NCBI GenBank assembly: GCA_934567355.1
Contig: CAKTJC010000017.1
Location: forward strand, 1 to 56,443
Origin: an uncultured Oscillospiraceae bacterium
GTDB lineage: Bacteria; Bacillota; Clostridia; Oscillospirales; Oscillospiraceae
Length of the DNA: 56,443 bases
Direction of reading: 5' to 3'
Position numbers and translations under genes: made by a program
Part shown: positions 1 through 8,094 of the stretch, piece by piece
Layout of the letters: each line of letters begins with the position of its first letter
How positions within the stretch are numbered: the first letter of the stretch is position 1
The notes under the pieces: generated by a model
What the model was told of the DNA's origin: nothing
The model's input: the letters and a program-made list of their open reading frames with translations, nothing else
Database searches by the model: none

Positions 1-894
1 CGCTTTGCCTTGTTCAGCGCGCCCTTTATCCGCCTTTGGATTTTGGTCTTGACGCCGCTGAATTTTCTCTTTTCCCAGTGGAAAAAGCTGGTTTCCCGCT
101 TCTTCAAGACAGATGACAACGCAAAAATGTCCCACGAGGAACTGCTTCTTTTCATGGAGGACGTGGAGCAGGATGGTGGCCTTGACAAAAACGAGGGTGA
201 GCTGCTGCGCAACGCCATTGAGTTCCGCGACTTGACGGCAGCAGAAATTCTGACCCATCGAATTGACTTGGAGGCCGTGGACATCGGCGAGAGCCATGAG
301 GAAATTGCCAGAGCCTTTACACAGTCCCGCTTTTCCCGCCTGCTGGTCTACCGGGATACCATCGATCAGATCGTCGGCGTTCTTCATCAGAAGGATTTCT
401 ATATCAACGGCAAGATGACGGATCAAACCATTGCGGAGATTATGACGGAACCGCTGTTTGTCTATCAGCACACAAAAATCCGGGATATTCTAAAAATGCT
501 CCAGCATCAGAAGTCCCACGTCGCCGTTGTTGTGGATGACTTTGGCGGGACGCTCGGTATTGTTACGATGGAGGATATTCTGGAAGAACTGGTTGGTGAA
601 ATTTGGGACGAACACGACGAGGTGGAAGAAGATTTTGAAAAGCTGGACGAGAATACCTACCGCGTGGACTGCTCCGCCAGCGTGGAGGATTTTATGGAAT
701 TCTTTGACGTCAAGCTGGAATCGGACAGTGTTTCCGTCGGCGGCTGGGTCATGGAGCAGCTGAATAGAGTCCCCGGTAAGGGCGATTCCTTTGCTGTGCA
801 GAATTTGGAGATCACGGTCTCCGAGCTGAGCGCGTACAGAGTGTCGTCCATTACCGTCAAGCAATGTGACCCCATTTTAGAATGTGCGCAATAA
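1..894 (+). CDS. Hemolysin C/CorC-type CBS-domain membrane protein (5'-truncated by window edge)
   Basis: The reading frame is open from base 1, so the true start lies upstream; the TTG at 10 is internal. The first ~30 residues are the end of a hydrophobic DUF21/CNNM-type membrane domain. Two CBS domains follow (about residues 80-130 and 145-200); the second carries the typical VVVDDFGGTLGIVTMEDILE signature. A C-terminal CorC_HlyC domain (about 215-290, with the SVSVGGWVMEQL segment) completes the usual order for this family. Family members are linked to Mg/Co efflux or membrane integrity; the substrate cannot be read from sequence. The next gene starts 15 bases downstream, suggesting cotranscription. 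Confidence 0.9.
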   Translation, partial: RFALFSAPFIRLWILVLTPLNFLFSQWKKLVSRFFKTDDNAKMSHEELLLFMEDVEQDGGLDKNEGELLRNAIEFRDLTAAEILTHRIDLEAVDIGESHEEIARAFTQSRFSRLLVYRDTIDQIVGVLHQKDFYINGKMTDQTIAEIMTEPLFVYQHTKIRDILKMLQHQKSHVAVVVDDFGGTLGIVTMEDILEELVGEIWDEHDEVEEDFEKLDENTYRVDCSASVEDFMEFFDVKLESDSVSVGGWVMEQLNRVPGKGDSFAVQNLEITVSELSAYRVSSITVKQCDPILECAQ

Positions 895-909
895 CAGTGT
901 GGAGGGAAT

Positions 910-2097
910 ATGGCGAAAAAAGCACAGGGTACTGACACCAAGCGGCACGATATTGCCGTCCCGCCGGAAAACAGACAGCTCGACAAAAGTATTGCCCGAT
1001 ACATCATTCGCGCATTGCTGCTGATGATTCTTTTTGCTTGGGCTTTAATGAACCTCGATGCCGTAATGAAATTTCTCGGAAAAGTGATCTCGCTGTTCTC
1101 GCCGTTTCTGATTGGCGGAGGTATCGCTTTTCTGATCAATGTTGTCCTTAACCCACTTGAACGCTGCTGGAACAGAGTGTGCAAAAAGGCCCCTGTAAAG
1201 CTGGCAAGACCCGTTTGCCTCACTTTAAGCGCTGTTCTTGTGTTTGGGATTTTGTTTGCCGTAGTGTTTATGATGATTCCGAGTCTGCGGGAATCCGGCG
1301 ACGAGTTTATTCAGAACATTCCGTTTTATGTTGATGAAATTGGGTGCTGGTGGGCAGATACTGTTCACTTTGCAGCAAAGTACAACATCGTTTTGCCGGA
1401 ATATGCAATCGACTCCGATCTGCTGATTGAGAAAATTACGACCTTTATCAACGACGAAGGCAGCGGAATCATTACAGTAACATGGGGCGCGGCTACATCC
1501 ATCCTTTCCGGCTTGGTTGACGTGCTTTTGGCGTTTGTTTTTGCTTTGTATCTGCTGGCAAAAAAAGAAGTGGTTGCAACCCACTTAAAAAAGCTGATCA
1601 CAACGGTGCTTCCACAAACGAGGGCAAGGCGACTTCTGAGCATCGCTTCGCTGACGAATCAAACCTTTACCAACTTTGTCAGCGGACAGCTTACCGAGGC
1701 TGTCATTATTGGAGTCCTCTGCTTCTTTGGGATGCTGATTCTGAGGATTCCCTATGCCGGTGCCGTTTCCGCATTTGTTGCTGTTACCGCGTTAGTGCCG
1801 ATCTTCGGCGCATGGCTCGGCGGCGGTCTTGGTGCATTTCTGATCCTGTTGGCGGAACCCATCAAAGCGGTGTGGTTCATTGTTTATCTGCTGATTCTGC
1901 AACAGGTAGAGGGCAATCTGATTTATCCAAAAGTTGTTGGAAAATCGGTGGGCCTGCCCGGACTGCTTGTGCTGATGGCTGTCACGATTGGAGGCGGGGC
2001 GTTTGGTGTCTTGGGGATGCTTTTCAGCGTTCCGGTCTGTGCGGTGCTATATAGTCTTTATCTGGAGTTCATGCAGAAATCAGACGCCCGGAGTTGA
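910..2097 (+). CDS. AI-2E family (YtvI/PerM-type) membrane permease
   Basis: This 395-residue polytopic protein has a ~30-residue polar N-terminus, a first helix pair (about 35-60 and 70-95), a third helix at 105-125, a long extracytoplasmic stretch and a C-terminal bundle of four to five helices. That arrangement, and the Pro/Gly-rich VPIFGAWLGG segment with the later PKVVGKSVGLPGL motif, are typical of the AI-2E transporter family. The substrate is unknown; relatives are linked to autoinducer-2 export or Na+/H+ exchange. A GGAGGG ribosome-binding site precedes the ATG, 15 bases after the CBS-domain gene. The gene is complete and ends just before the mobile-element scar. Confidence 0.9.
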   Translation: MAKKAQGTDTKRHDIAVPPENRQLDKSIARYIIRALLLMILFAWALMNLDAVMKFLGKVISLFSPFLIGGGIAFLINVVLNPLERCWNRVCKKAPVKLARPVCLTLSAVLVFGILFAVVFMMIPSLRESGDEFIQNIPFYVDEIGCWWADTVHFAAKYNIVLPEYAIDSDLLIEKITTFINDEGSGIITVTWGAATSILSGLVDVLLAFVFALYLLAKKEVVATHLKKLITTVLPQTRARRLLSIASLTNQTFTNFVSGQLTEAVIIGVLCFFGMLILRIPYAGAVSAFVAVTALVPIFGAWLGGGLGAFLILLAEPIKAVWFIVYLLILQQVEGNLIYPKVVGKSVGLPGLLVLMAVTIGGGAFGVLGMLFSVPVCAVLYSLYLEFMQKSDARS

Positions 2098-2146
2098 ACC
2101 TTTCACGATTGATTGCCTTTGAAAAAAGAAAGAGTACCAGCAAATT

Positions 2147-2320
2147 ATGCAAAAGACAGATTTTATACGCTGCCCTGTCTGCGGCAATAAAACAAGGGTA
2201 CAGATTAGAGCAGATACCGAATTGAAAAGATTCCCTTTGTTTTGCCCAAAATGCAGGCAAATAACGCTGATTAACGTGACAAAATTAAATACGACAGTTA
2301 TCAAAGAGCCAGACGCATAG
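2147..2320 (+). CDS. Small cysteine-rich KTR-domain protein
   Basis: This 57-residue protein has a zinc-ribbon-like CPVCGNKTR motif near residue 9 and a CPKCRQ motif near residue 33, ending in VIKEPDA. It matches the cysteine-rich KTR-domain family, which I know mainly from conjugative transposons and resistance islands of Firmicutes, where its function is unknown. The two CxxC pairs suggest one bound zinc. No good ribosome-binding site is visible within 15 bases. It lies between the AI-2E permease and an IS3 remnant and is the first sign of imported DNA. A strong hairpin follows directly after the stop. Confidence 0.8.
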   Translation: MQKTDFIRCPVCGNKTRVQIRADTELKRFPLFCPKCRQITLINVTKLNTTVIKEPDA

Positions 2321-2324
2321 ACGC

Positions 2325-2380
2325 AGAGCCGATAACCCGTAGCCGAGAGGTCAACGGTTTATCGGCTCTATTCTTTTGAT
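2325..2380 (+). terminator. Rho-independent terminator after the KTR gene
   Basis: An 11-bp perfect stem (AGAGCCGATAA at 2325-2335 with TTATCGGCTCT at 2359-2369) encloses a 23-base loop that can fold further, and is followed by ATTCTTTTG. Confidence 0.65.
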
Positions 2381-2556
2381 AATAGCTGCGCTGGCATACA
2401 CAACAGGACCGTTGAGATCGGCCTTGCGGCGCGAAGCGGCGGTTTCGAAATATTTCATTTCAAACCGCCGTTTTCCTTTTGAAAAAATGGATTTACGGGG
2501 GGTGTGGTAAAGTCGCCCTTTTTTAAGGATACGGCGGTATCCAAGGAGGTATCGCC

Positions 2557-2883
2557 GTGTCCTTTTTGCTTTTTCACAACGTCCATAATCTGCACCAGCT
2601 AAAAAAAGTGTATGAGTACAAGCGGATGTGCGTCGAGTTATATCGACAAGGGAAATGGCCAGAAACGCCAGCGGGCATACAGAGGGAGGACTTTCGCAAA
2701 ATGATTCGCAACTGGACTCGTATAGAGGATTCGTGTGGGCCAGAAGCGCTACAGCACAAAAATCAGAACAAGGAATGGACAGCAGAGCAAAAATATGAAT
2801 TGGTAGCACAGGTCCTGGCAGGAAAGTCGATAAAAGAGACGGCCTTTTCAGTGGGGATAAACAACGGCCAGTTGACAAACTGA
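2557..2883 (+). pseudogene. IS3-family transposase OrfA remnant (helix-turn-helix part)
   Basis: The 108-residue frame starts at GTG after an AAGGAGGTATC ribosome-binding site. Residues ~20-108 resemble the N-terminal double helix-turn-helix of IS3/IS150-type OrfA: YRQGKWPETPAGI, then a second HTH around WTAEQKYELVAQVLAGKSI. The protein stops at INNGQLTN, exactly where intact relatives continue into WVRKYK... and the downstream leucine zipper, and no OrfB with a DDE domain follows. It is therefore a truncated, probably inactive insertion-sequence remnant. The stop overlaps the start of the next gene, so the break brought unrelated sequence directly against it. Confidence 0.7.
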
Positions 2884-3425
2884 TGGAAGCAGACCCGGAT
2901 AATTGGCGCGAGGTCACGATACCGACCTGCGGCCACCGGGTATATGTCTACGACCTGCCGGACGAGGCAGATATGTTAAGGCATATTGGAAAAGTCAAGA
3001 GCTACGATGGAGAAAGCGACCTGTACTGCGTCGAGCTTGATGATGGAACCCTGATATCCTGTGACGAGGATGATTTTGAAATTCTGCATGAGGATTATCT
3101 GCCGGCGTGGTCAACGATGTGGTCGTTTGACGACAGAGCAGACGAGTGGTGGCTGTCTAACGGCAATGGCCTCCTGGAAATGTCCGAGTGCAGGTTCCGT
3201 ATCTTCGAGAGCGAGGAATTTGGCTATTTCTTCGGCATTGATGGAGCCGGTTACGATTTCTATGAAGTTCATTGGGAGCCGCTCTATAAAGCCCGTGGCC
3301 TTCGGTGGCATGATGAAAAGGCCGAACATGAGTACCAGATGCGCCGTAAGGGGTACGAGCAGAAGAGGTTCTGTGGCAAACTGTGGTGGTGCAACGGCGA
3401 CGATCCTATTGAGGAGGCAGAGTAA
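2883..3425 (+). CDS. Conserved hypothetical protein of mobile-element type
   Basis: This is a 180-residue acidic, tryptophan-rich protein without signal peptide or membrane segment. It contains a WREVTIPTCGHRVYVYDLPD opening, a central WSFDDRADEWWL segment and GYFFGIDGAGYDFYEVHW. I recognise this as a family commonly carried by clostridial integrative elements and plasmids, with no assigned function. The ATG at 2883 overlaps the stop of the IS3 remnant (TGATG) and has no clear ribosome-binding site, so the native N-terminus may have been lost or translation may be coupled. The next accessory gene begins 4 bases after the stop. Confidence 0.7.
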   Translation: MEADPDNWREVTIPTCGHRVYVYDLPDEADMLRHIGKVKSYDGESDLYCVELDDGTLISCDEDDFEILHEDYLPAWSTMWSFDDRADEWWLSNGNGLLEMSECRFRIFESEEFGYFFGIDGAGYDFYEVHWEPLYKARGLRWHDEKAEHEYQMRRKGYEQKRFCGKLWWCNGDDPIEEAE

Positions 3426-3429
3426 GTGC

Positions 3430-3990
3430 ATGGACAAGGTTCTGCTTGGTTCACAAGACATCAAGAGCCTTTTCGAGTGGCGTGATGCCCACAAGGATGA
3501 AGTCCGCACCAATCCCTCCCCGGTTCGTGATATTGAAATCATCTGCAAAGAATCGCAGGTGAAGGTCAAGTGTATCCGGGAGCCGCAAAAGCTCAAAATG
3601 TGGGTCAATATCGGCGGTAAAAGCATGGGACACGCTGAATTTACTTTGGCATCCACTGGAATGTGGCATTCCGAAAAGAACAAGCTCAAGCTGCAACAGG
3701 AGGATATCCAGTCGTGCTTATCCCTGTATTGCAGCATCGTTGCCTTAATGGTCTACGGAACAATGGAAGAAGTGTCATTGCCCGAAAGGAGAAAAACAAA
3801 TGGAAAAGCTGGAAGCAATGAAAAGCGAAAGAAGCAAACAGGAGGCTGCACCTACATACTACATCGTCGGGGCGCTTCTCTATATGTTGGCCGAAGGAGT
3901 ACTCACGCTCGCCCGAAAGGTGAGTTCAGCGTTCGCGGCCATTATCGCCACTACCCTGCGCCATCAAAAGCTTTTTACAGCCAGCTTTGA
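3430..3990 (+). pseudogene. Phage/conjugative-element hypothetical protein, 3'-truncated
   Basis: The frame starts at ATG 3430, four bases after the previous stop and with GAGGAGG upstream. Of 186 residues, ~1-110 form a mixed alpha/beta domain of unknown function. Residues ~110-135 are a basic linker (RRKTNGKAG...KRKKQTGG). The C-terminus reaches a TYILHRRGASLYV ... SVRGHYRHY motif. In related phage and element proteins, RGHYRHY is followed by a KSGKVxWI..Y tail; here it is replaced by PAPSKAFYSQL and a stop. I infer that recombination at about 3955 removed the native 3' end. Function unknown. Confidence 0.6.
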
Positions 3991-4363
3991 CACGGTGATG
4001 TCCATTGATGTCGAGTTGGATGGCGAGGAATACACCTTTAGCTATGATCTGCCGGAGGAAGAGGATGCAGAGGGGAAATGGGTGTACCAGGAGGAAGAAT
4101 TTGATATCTATAACCTCCGCACCGCGCTCCGCTCACTTTCGGCAGTCAGCTTCACAGAAGAACAGCCCGAGGGACAGGAAGAAATTAAGGTCACGATCCA
4201 CTTGGATAATGCGTATTTCCCAACGTTTGTACTGTCTGTCTACCGTTATGACGGCACAAACTGCATCGCCGAAGTGGACGGTGTACCGACTGCATTTGTA
4301 TCCAGAAGTCAGACGGTGAATCTGATCGAGGTAGTCAATGGACTGATTCTCGGCGCAGCATGA
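3957..4363 (+). pseudogene. C-terminal fragment of a DUF4340-like protein
   Basis: This frame is open from ATG 3800, but the part before ~3955 overlaps the better-supported RGHYRHY frame and looks like its shadow. From LFTASFDTVMSIDVELDG onward (about 135 residues) the protein has the alternating beta-strand pattern of the DUF4340 C-terminal domain: a TF..SYDLPE.E segment, a LRTALRSLSAVSF helix, and PTFVLSVYRYDG...CIAEVDG. DUF4340 proteins are normally larger, signal-anchored and next to ABC exporters. Neither the N-terminus nor an exporter is present. I read it as what remains of a chromosomal gene cut by the mobile element. Confidence 0.5.
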
Positions 4364-4364
4364 A

Positions 4365-4397
4365 AAATGGCCTCCCCAGTCCGGGGAGGCTATTTTT
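4365..4397. terminator. Bidirectional rho-independent terminator
   Basis: The stem GCCTCCCC (4370-4377) and GGGGAGGC (4383-4390) is flanked by AAAAAT on the left and TATTTTT on the right. It serves both the DUF4340 remnant and the converging minus-strand operon ending at 4406. Confidence 0.85.
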
Positions 4398-4405
4398 GCA
4401 GCGTG

Positions 4406-5878
4406 TCAGTATCCTGCTTTCACATCGATAATGCTGCCGTCGATGGCGTTGATGGCGTAAACGATCCAGGGGGATGGGCTGAAGGTGGTGGTGCTGTCGG
4501 AGTAGAGGCTTTTGGTGCCGTAGAACACCCAGGCGGGGACGTACAGGCCGCTTAGCTTGTCGCCGTCGCGCAGGCGTATCATGCTCAGCTGAACGGTATT
4601 CACGTTCACGGTGAGCCGGTAGGGAGTGCCGGACTCCTTTTCCAGTGCGGCGACCTCAGATATAAACACGCTTTGCGCTGTTTCCTTAAAAATCTGCACG
4701 GCCTCATCGTAGGGCAGAATGTCCACATCCTCCAGCACCTGCTCGCCCGTGGTGACGGGGTAGCTCCAATAGATGTTGGAGATCCCGTTCAGATCCAGGG
4801 TGATGTAGAGCCGCTCATAGAGCCAAGCGGGACTGTCGTCCTCCAGATAAAGGGAAGAGGAGGCGGTGACCGCTGCGGGCAGACCGGCGACGTTTCGGGC
4901 ATAGCATAGACGCAGGGCGCGATCCTCATCGTCATATTCGGTGGTGGTTTGTCCGTAGACGGTTTCTACTTCCTTTGCGGCATCTACCGTGTCCATCTGG
5001 ATCAGCCGCATGGCGGGAAGGCCGGTTGCGGTAAAGAAATCGTTCATTGTCGCCGCCATCGTTTCAAAAATTTTGTGTTCATTTCCCCCAAACGCTGTGC
5101 GAATGGGGTCGACACCCTCACTTCGGCCTGCAGCGTCCGGCTGGCGGCGAAAGCGCTCCCCGGTCTCGCTGCAATATTCCAGATAGCTCCCGGCGTCCCA
5201 GTCCATGAAATTCACGACGCTCACGGTTTTTCCGCCGTCCGTTCGGGCTTCCAGACGCTGATATTCCCGGTCGCCGTCCAGGGTCGTGGCGGTTTCAGTC
5301 AGCATGGTGCCGTCGGTGAGGAGCTTGACGATCTCCTCCGGCAGGGTGTCATAGATGGCGTTCAGTCCGTCAATGTTGTCCTGACAAAACGCGATCTCGA
5401 ATTCCCGGTCCTCTTCGGAAAGCGTCGTGTCGGCTTCCAGACGCGCCAGCTCCTGCTGAGCTTCGGCCAGGTCGGCATCCGCCATGGCTTTGGTGTAGTA
5501 TTGATTGTCCTGCGCATACCAGGCGTCCTCCCCGTCAAAGAAGTAGCGGAAAATGGCGCTGACCTGCTCCTGGGTGAAGCCCTGGCAGGAAGCCCGGTAG
5601 ATCGGAACGGTCTCCACACGACCGGGGAGTATCTCCGCGCCCGCCGTAACAGTCACCTTTTTATCCTCGCTGACCGATCGGCATGTGAATTTCTTTGGCA
5701 GCTCCGAGGCAGAGGCGTCCATAATCTGCTTCCGGGTTTCATCCTTTTCGGAGGCAATCTCGATCAGCCGCTCCAGGTTCGTCCCGACTGTGGCTGCACT
5801 GGCGGGCAGTATCCAAGCGGACAGACTGAGGGCGGCGGCAAGCCCCAGGGACAAAATGCGTTTACATGTTTTTTTCAT
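4406..5878 (-). CDS. Secreted protein of unknown function (DUF6034-like), linked to a two-component system
   Basis: I chose the ATG at 5878 because AAGGAG lies 8 bases upstream; a GTG three codons earlier is possible. The product is 490 residues with a Sec signal peptide (KKTCKR, then a hydrophobic stretch to ILPASAAT) and no lipobox cysteine, so it is probably released or wall-associated. A charged, probably coiled-coil stretch lies around residues 120-165 (ADLAEAQQELARLEAD). The VYRASCQGFTQEQV-like segment resembles Firmicutes DUF6034 proteins; this is from memory and not certain. The C-terminus (SPWIVYAINAIDGSIIDVKAGY) looks like the end of a PepSY-like domain. It is the last gene of an operon with a sensor kinase and regulator, so it may be a signal receiver, accessory or target. 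Confidence 0.75.
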   Translation of the reverse strand: MKKTCKRILSLGLAAALSLSAWILPASAATVGTNLERLIEIASEKDETRKQIMDASASELPKKFTCRSVSEDKKVTVTAGAEILPGRVETVPIYRASCQGFTQEQVSAIFRYFFDGEDAWYAQDNQYYTKAMADADLAEAQQELARLEADTTLSEEDREFEIAFCQDNIDGLNAIYDTLPEEIVKLLTDGTMLTETATTLDGDREYQRLEARTDGGKTVSVVNFMDWDAGSYLEYCSETGERFRRQPDAAGRSEGVDPIRTAFGGNEHKIFETMAATMNDFFTATGLPAMRLIQMDTVDAAKEVETVYGQTTTEYDDEDRALRLCYARNVAGLPAAVTASSSLYLEDDSPAWLYERLYITLDLNGISNIYWSYPVTTGEQVLEDVDILPYDEAVQIFKETAQSVFISEVAALEKESGTPYRLTVNVNTVQLSMIRLRDGDKLSGLYVPAWVFYGTKSLYSDSTTTFSPSPWIVYAINAIDGSIIDVKAGY

Positions 5879-5892
5879 GGTACTCACTCCTT

Positions 5893-7320
5893 TCAGTGAT
5901 GGCTTGATTGTACAGCCGGGGCTGTTTGGGAGTCATCATGGAGTTGTAAAAGGATTGTAAAGGTGGTTCCTTTTCCCACTTTGCTGTGCACCTGCAGTGA
6001 GGAGCCGTGCAGCTGGGCGATCCGGCTGCACAGCGTCAGCCCAAGGCCAAAGCCCTCGTGGCTGCGGGAGCTGTCCCCTTGGTAAAAGGGCTGCATGATC
6101 TTATCTTGTATTTCCTTTGGAATGCCGCAGCCGTCGTCGGATACGGTCAGCGTCCCGCCCTCCAGGACAACGCGAAAATGCTTCGCCCCCGCCTTGCGGG
6201 CGTTGTCATAGAGGTTGGTGACAAGCATGGTCAGCAAATCGGTGTCCCCCAGGAATGTGTCGCTGCCCAGCCGAATCTCCGGCGCAATGCCCTGCTCCTC
6301 TGCCATGGGGCAAAGGAGAGAAAGCAGCTGCTTTTGCAGCGCCTCTGGGCGCAGAGGGGTAAGCTCTATTTTGGTATCCGTCACCGTAAGCAGCTCGGTG
6401 AGCTTGGTATACAGCCGCTCTAAGCGACGGCTTTCGCTTTCCAGAAAGGTCGTTGCCTCCACTCTCTGAGCCTCATTCATGTGTAGATGAGTCAGGGCAT
6501 AGGCGTAGCCGGAGATAGCGGTGACGGGAGTACGCATTTCGTGGGAGAGGGCATGGAGCAGCAGATTCTGCTCCTGAGACGCGGCCTCCACGGCGTCGAT
6601 GTGAGCCTGCACGGCTTGGGCCATCGCGTTAAAGCTCTGGGCCACCAGCCCCAGCTCATCCTGCCGTCCGCTCTGCACGCGCCGCCCATAGTCCCCACCG
6701 GCAATGGCGGCGCTGCTCTGCTGCAAATCCCGCAGGGGGCGAAGCTCCATGGTCAGGAAAAGGAGCATCAGCCCGCCTGCGGTCACCGCCGCCGCCGCGC
6801 CGATGACCGTGCAGCGGCGGCGGAGCAGGCTTACCTGCTCCATCTGTGCCGTCATATCCCGGACGACGCTGACGAGCCGATCCGCTTCCATTGCGGCACC
6901 CACCACGCAGTAGTGCCTTCCTGCGGTCTCCTGAAAGCCAGCCCGGAATTCCTGCTGCTCCAGGGTCACTGCCTCGCTTTTTTGGTCAAGGAGCGCGGCG
7001 GGGGAGAGACCGGCGTTATTGAAAAGTCCTTGCCCGTCCGCCTCGAGCACATAGCTGCTGCCCGCCGGGGCCTGGACGGCCAGGGAGATGAACAGATACC
7101 GGGCAACCGCATTCGATGTGGGACTGCCCGCTGCCTCAAGATTCTCGCGGAGCTGGGCCGTCAGGCGCAGCGCCTCGGCGGCGGTATCCGCAATGGCGTC
7201 GTTTTTCAGAATCCGTTGGGTAGCGTTCGTGATCACAATGCAGCATACCACCAGCGCCAGCACCAGCACTGCTACGGTTGCCATTGTCAGCCTCAGGCGC
7301 AGGGTAAGCGTTTTTTTCAA
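5893..7320 (-). CDS. Membrane sensor histidine kinase
   Basis: The 475-residue protein starts at a TTG directly after the regulator's TGA stop, with GGAGG 8 bases upstream inside the preceding gene, so translation is coupled. It has a first helix (11-32), an extracytoplasmic sensor (33-168), a second helix (171-192), a HAMP linker (193-245), a HisKA domain with the H-box LSHEMRTP (phospho-acceptor H260) and a HATPase_c domain with N-box N373, G1 DDGCGI (395-400) and G2 GFGLGL (423-428). All catalytic motifs are intact. It should phosphorylate the regulator encoded immediately upstream. The sensor domain has no recognisable ligand motif. Confidence 0.95.
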   Translation of the reverse strand: MKKTLTLRLRLTMATVAVLVLALVVCCIVITNATQRILKNDAIADTAAEALRLTAQLRENLEAAGSPTSNAVARYLFISLAVQAPAGSSYVLEADGQGLFNNAGLSPAALLDQKSEAVTLEQQEFRAGFQETAGRHYCVVGAAMEADRLVSVVRDMTAQMEQVSLLRRRCTVIGAAAAVTAGGLMLLFLTMELRPLRDLQQSSAAIAGGDYGRRVQSGRQDELGLVAQSFNAMAQAVQAHIDAVEAASQEQNLLLHALSHEMRTPVTAISGYAYALTHLHMNEAQRVEATTFLESESRRLERLYTKLTELLTVTDTKIELTPLRPEALQKQLLSLLCPMAEEQGIAPEIRLGSDTFLGDTDLLTMLVTNLYDNARKAGAKHFRVVLEGGTLTVSDDGCGIPKEIQDKIMQPFYQGDSSRSHEGFGLGLTLCSRIAQLHGSSLQVHSKVGKGTTFTILLQLHDDSQTAPAVQSSHH

Positions 7321-7974
7321 TCAGTCCACCTCCAGCCGGTAGCCGATCTTCGGCACGCTGACAATGGGCAGCCCGGTCTTTTTCCGCAGCTGGGCAATGT
7401 GGACATCCACGGTGCGGGTGCCGCCTTCGTAGCGGATGCCCCACACCTCATTCAGCAGCCCATCCCGGCTCAGGGCTACGTTCTTCTTCCGCACCAGCAG
7501 GAGCAGCAGGTCAAATTCCATGGGCGTCAAATTCAGGTTGATGCCGCCTTTGGCCACAGTGCGGCGCTGGGCGTCGATGGCCACGTCTCCGATCAGGAAA
7601 CTGGATTCCACCTTTCCGTGCCGCTCCAGTACCTTTTCCATCCGCACCAGCAGCTCCATCATTTCGAAGGGCTTTACGATGTAATCCTCCGCGCCGCCGG
7701 TCAGTCCCCGGAGCTTGGCCTCCAGGTCGCCCCGGGCGGTGAGGAAAATGACGGGGATGCCGTGCTCCTTCAGCGGCTCCAGCAGCTGAAAGCCATCCAC
7801 CCTGGGCATCATCACATCCACCAGCGCCAGGTCGGCGCTTCCGCCGCCGGCCAGATCGTCCAGCACCTGCTGGCCGTCGAACTTGGGCACCGTGTCATAG
7901 CCCATCAGCCCCAGATTCATGCACAGCATTTTATTGATGGCTGGGTCATCCTCTGCAATCAGAATCCTTCGCAT
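7321..7974 (-). CDS. OmpR/PhoB-family response regulator
   Basis: This 217-residue protein has an N-terminal receiver domain with acidic pocket E8/D9/D10, phospho-acceptor D53 (LALVDVMMP) and the conserved Lys of DYIVKPF near 102. The C-terminal winged-helix DNA-binding domain spans about 122-217 and ends with GTRTVDVHIAQLRKK and the VPKIGYRLE beta-hairpin. The RBS AGGGAGGCGATGAG precedes the ATG. It is first in the operon regulator-kinase-secreted protein. The promoter carries 11-bp-phased repeats of the type OmpR proteins bind, which suggests autoregulation. Confidence 0.96.
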   Translation of the reverse strand: MRRILIAEDDPAINKMLCMNLGLMGYDTVPKFDGQQVLDDLAGGGSADLALVDVMMPRVDGFQLLEPLKEHGIPVIFLTARGDLEAKLRGLTGGAEDYIVKPFEMMELLVRMEKVLERHGKVESSFLIGDVAIDAQRRTVAKGGINLNLTPMEFDLLLLLVRKKNVALSRDGLLNEVWGIRYEGGTRTVDVHIAQLRKKTGLPIVSVPKIGYRLEVD

Positions 7975-7998
7975 CTCATCGCCTCCCTTTGTAAGGCA

Positions 7999-8043
7999 AT
8001 TATATCATGTACCTTTCAAAATGCGATGTAAAATAGTTGTAAA
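7999..8043 (-). promoter_or_regulatory. Promoter of the two-component operon with 11-bp-phased direct repeats
   Basis: Read on the minus strand, TTTACA (8038-8043), TTTACA (8027-8032) and TTTTGA (8016-8021) recur at exactly 11-bp steps, followed by a consensus -10 TATAAT at 7999-8004. No good -35 box exists at 16-18 bp. Tandem hexamers with 11-bp phasing are the usual binding pattern of OmpR/PhoB regulators, so this is probably an activator-dependent, autoregulated promoter. Confidence 0.6.
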
Positions 8044-8044
8044 A

Positions 8045-8090
8045 ACAAAACTTCGGGCGTACCGCCTTTTTCGCGGTACGCCCGAAGCAG
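8045..8090 (-). terminator. Rho-independent terminator of the NSS transporter gene
   Basis: A 14-bp perfect stem (CTTCGGGCGTACCG at 8051-8064 with its complement at 8074-8087) is followed on the minus strand by TTTTGTTTTT. It separates the transporter gene from the two-component operon. Confidence 0.9.
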
Positions 8091-8094
8091 CTTC

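Noticed and set aside
2351..2458. A 35-residue minus-strand frame beginning MKYFETAASRRKADL
   Set aside because: No convincing ribosome-binding site and it runs into the terminator after the KTR gene; it could be a small mobile-element peptide but support is too thin.
3800..3956. An N-terminal part for the DUF4340-like frame with an apparent membrane helix
   Set aside because: It overlaps the KTNGKAG...RGHYRHY coding frame, which matches known element proteins; the helix is a by-product of the other frame.
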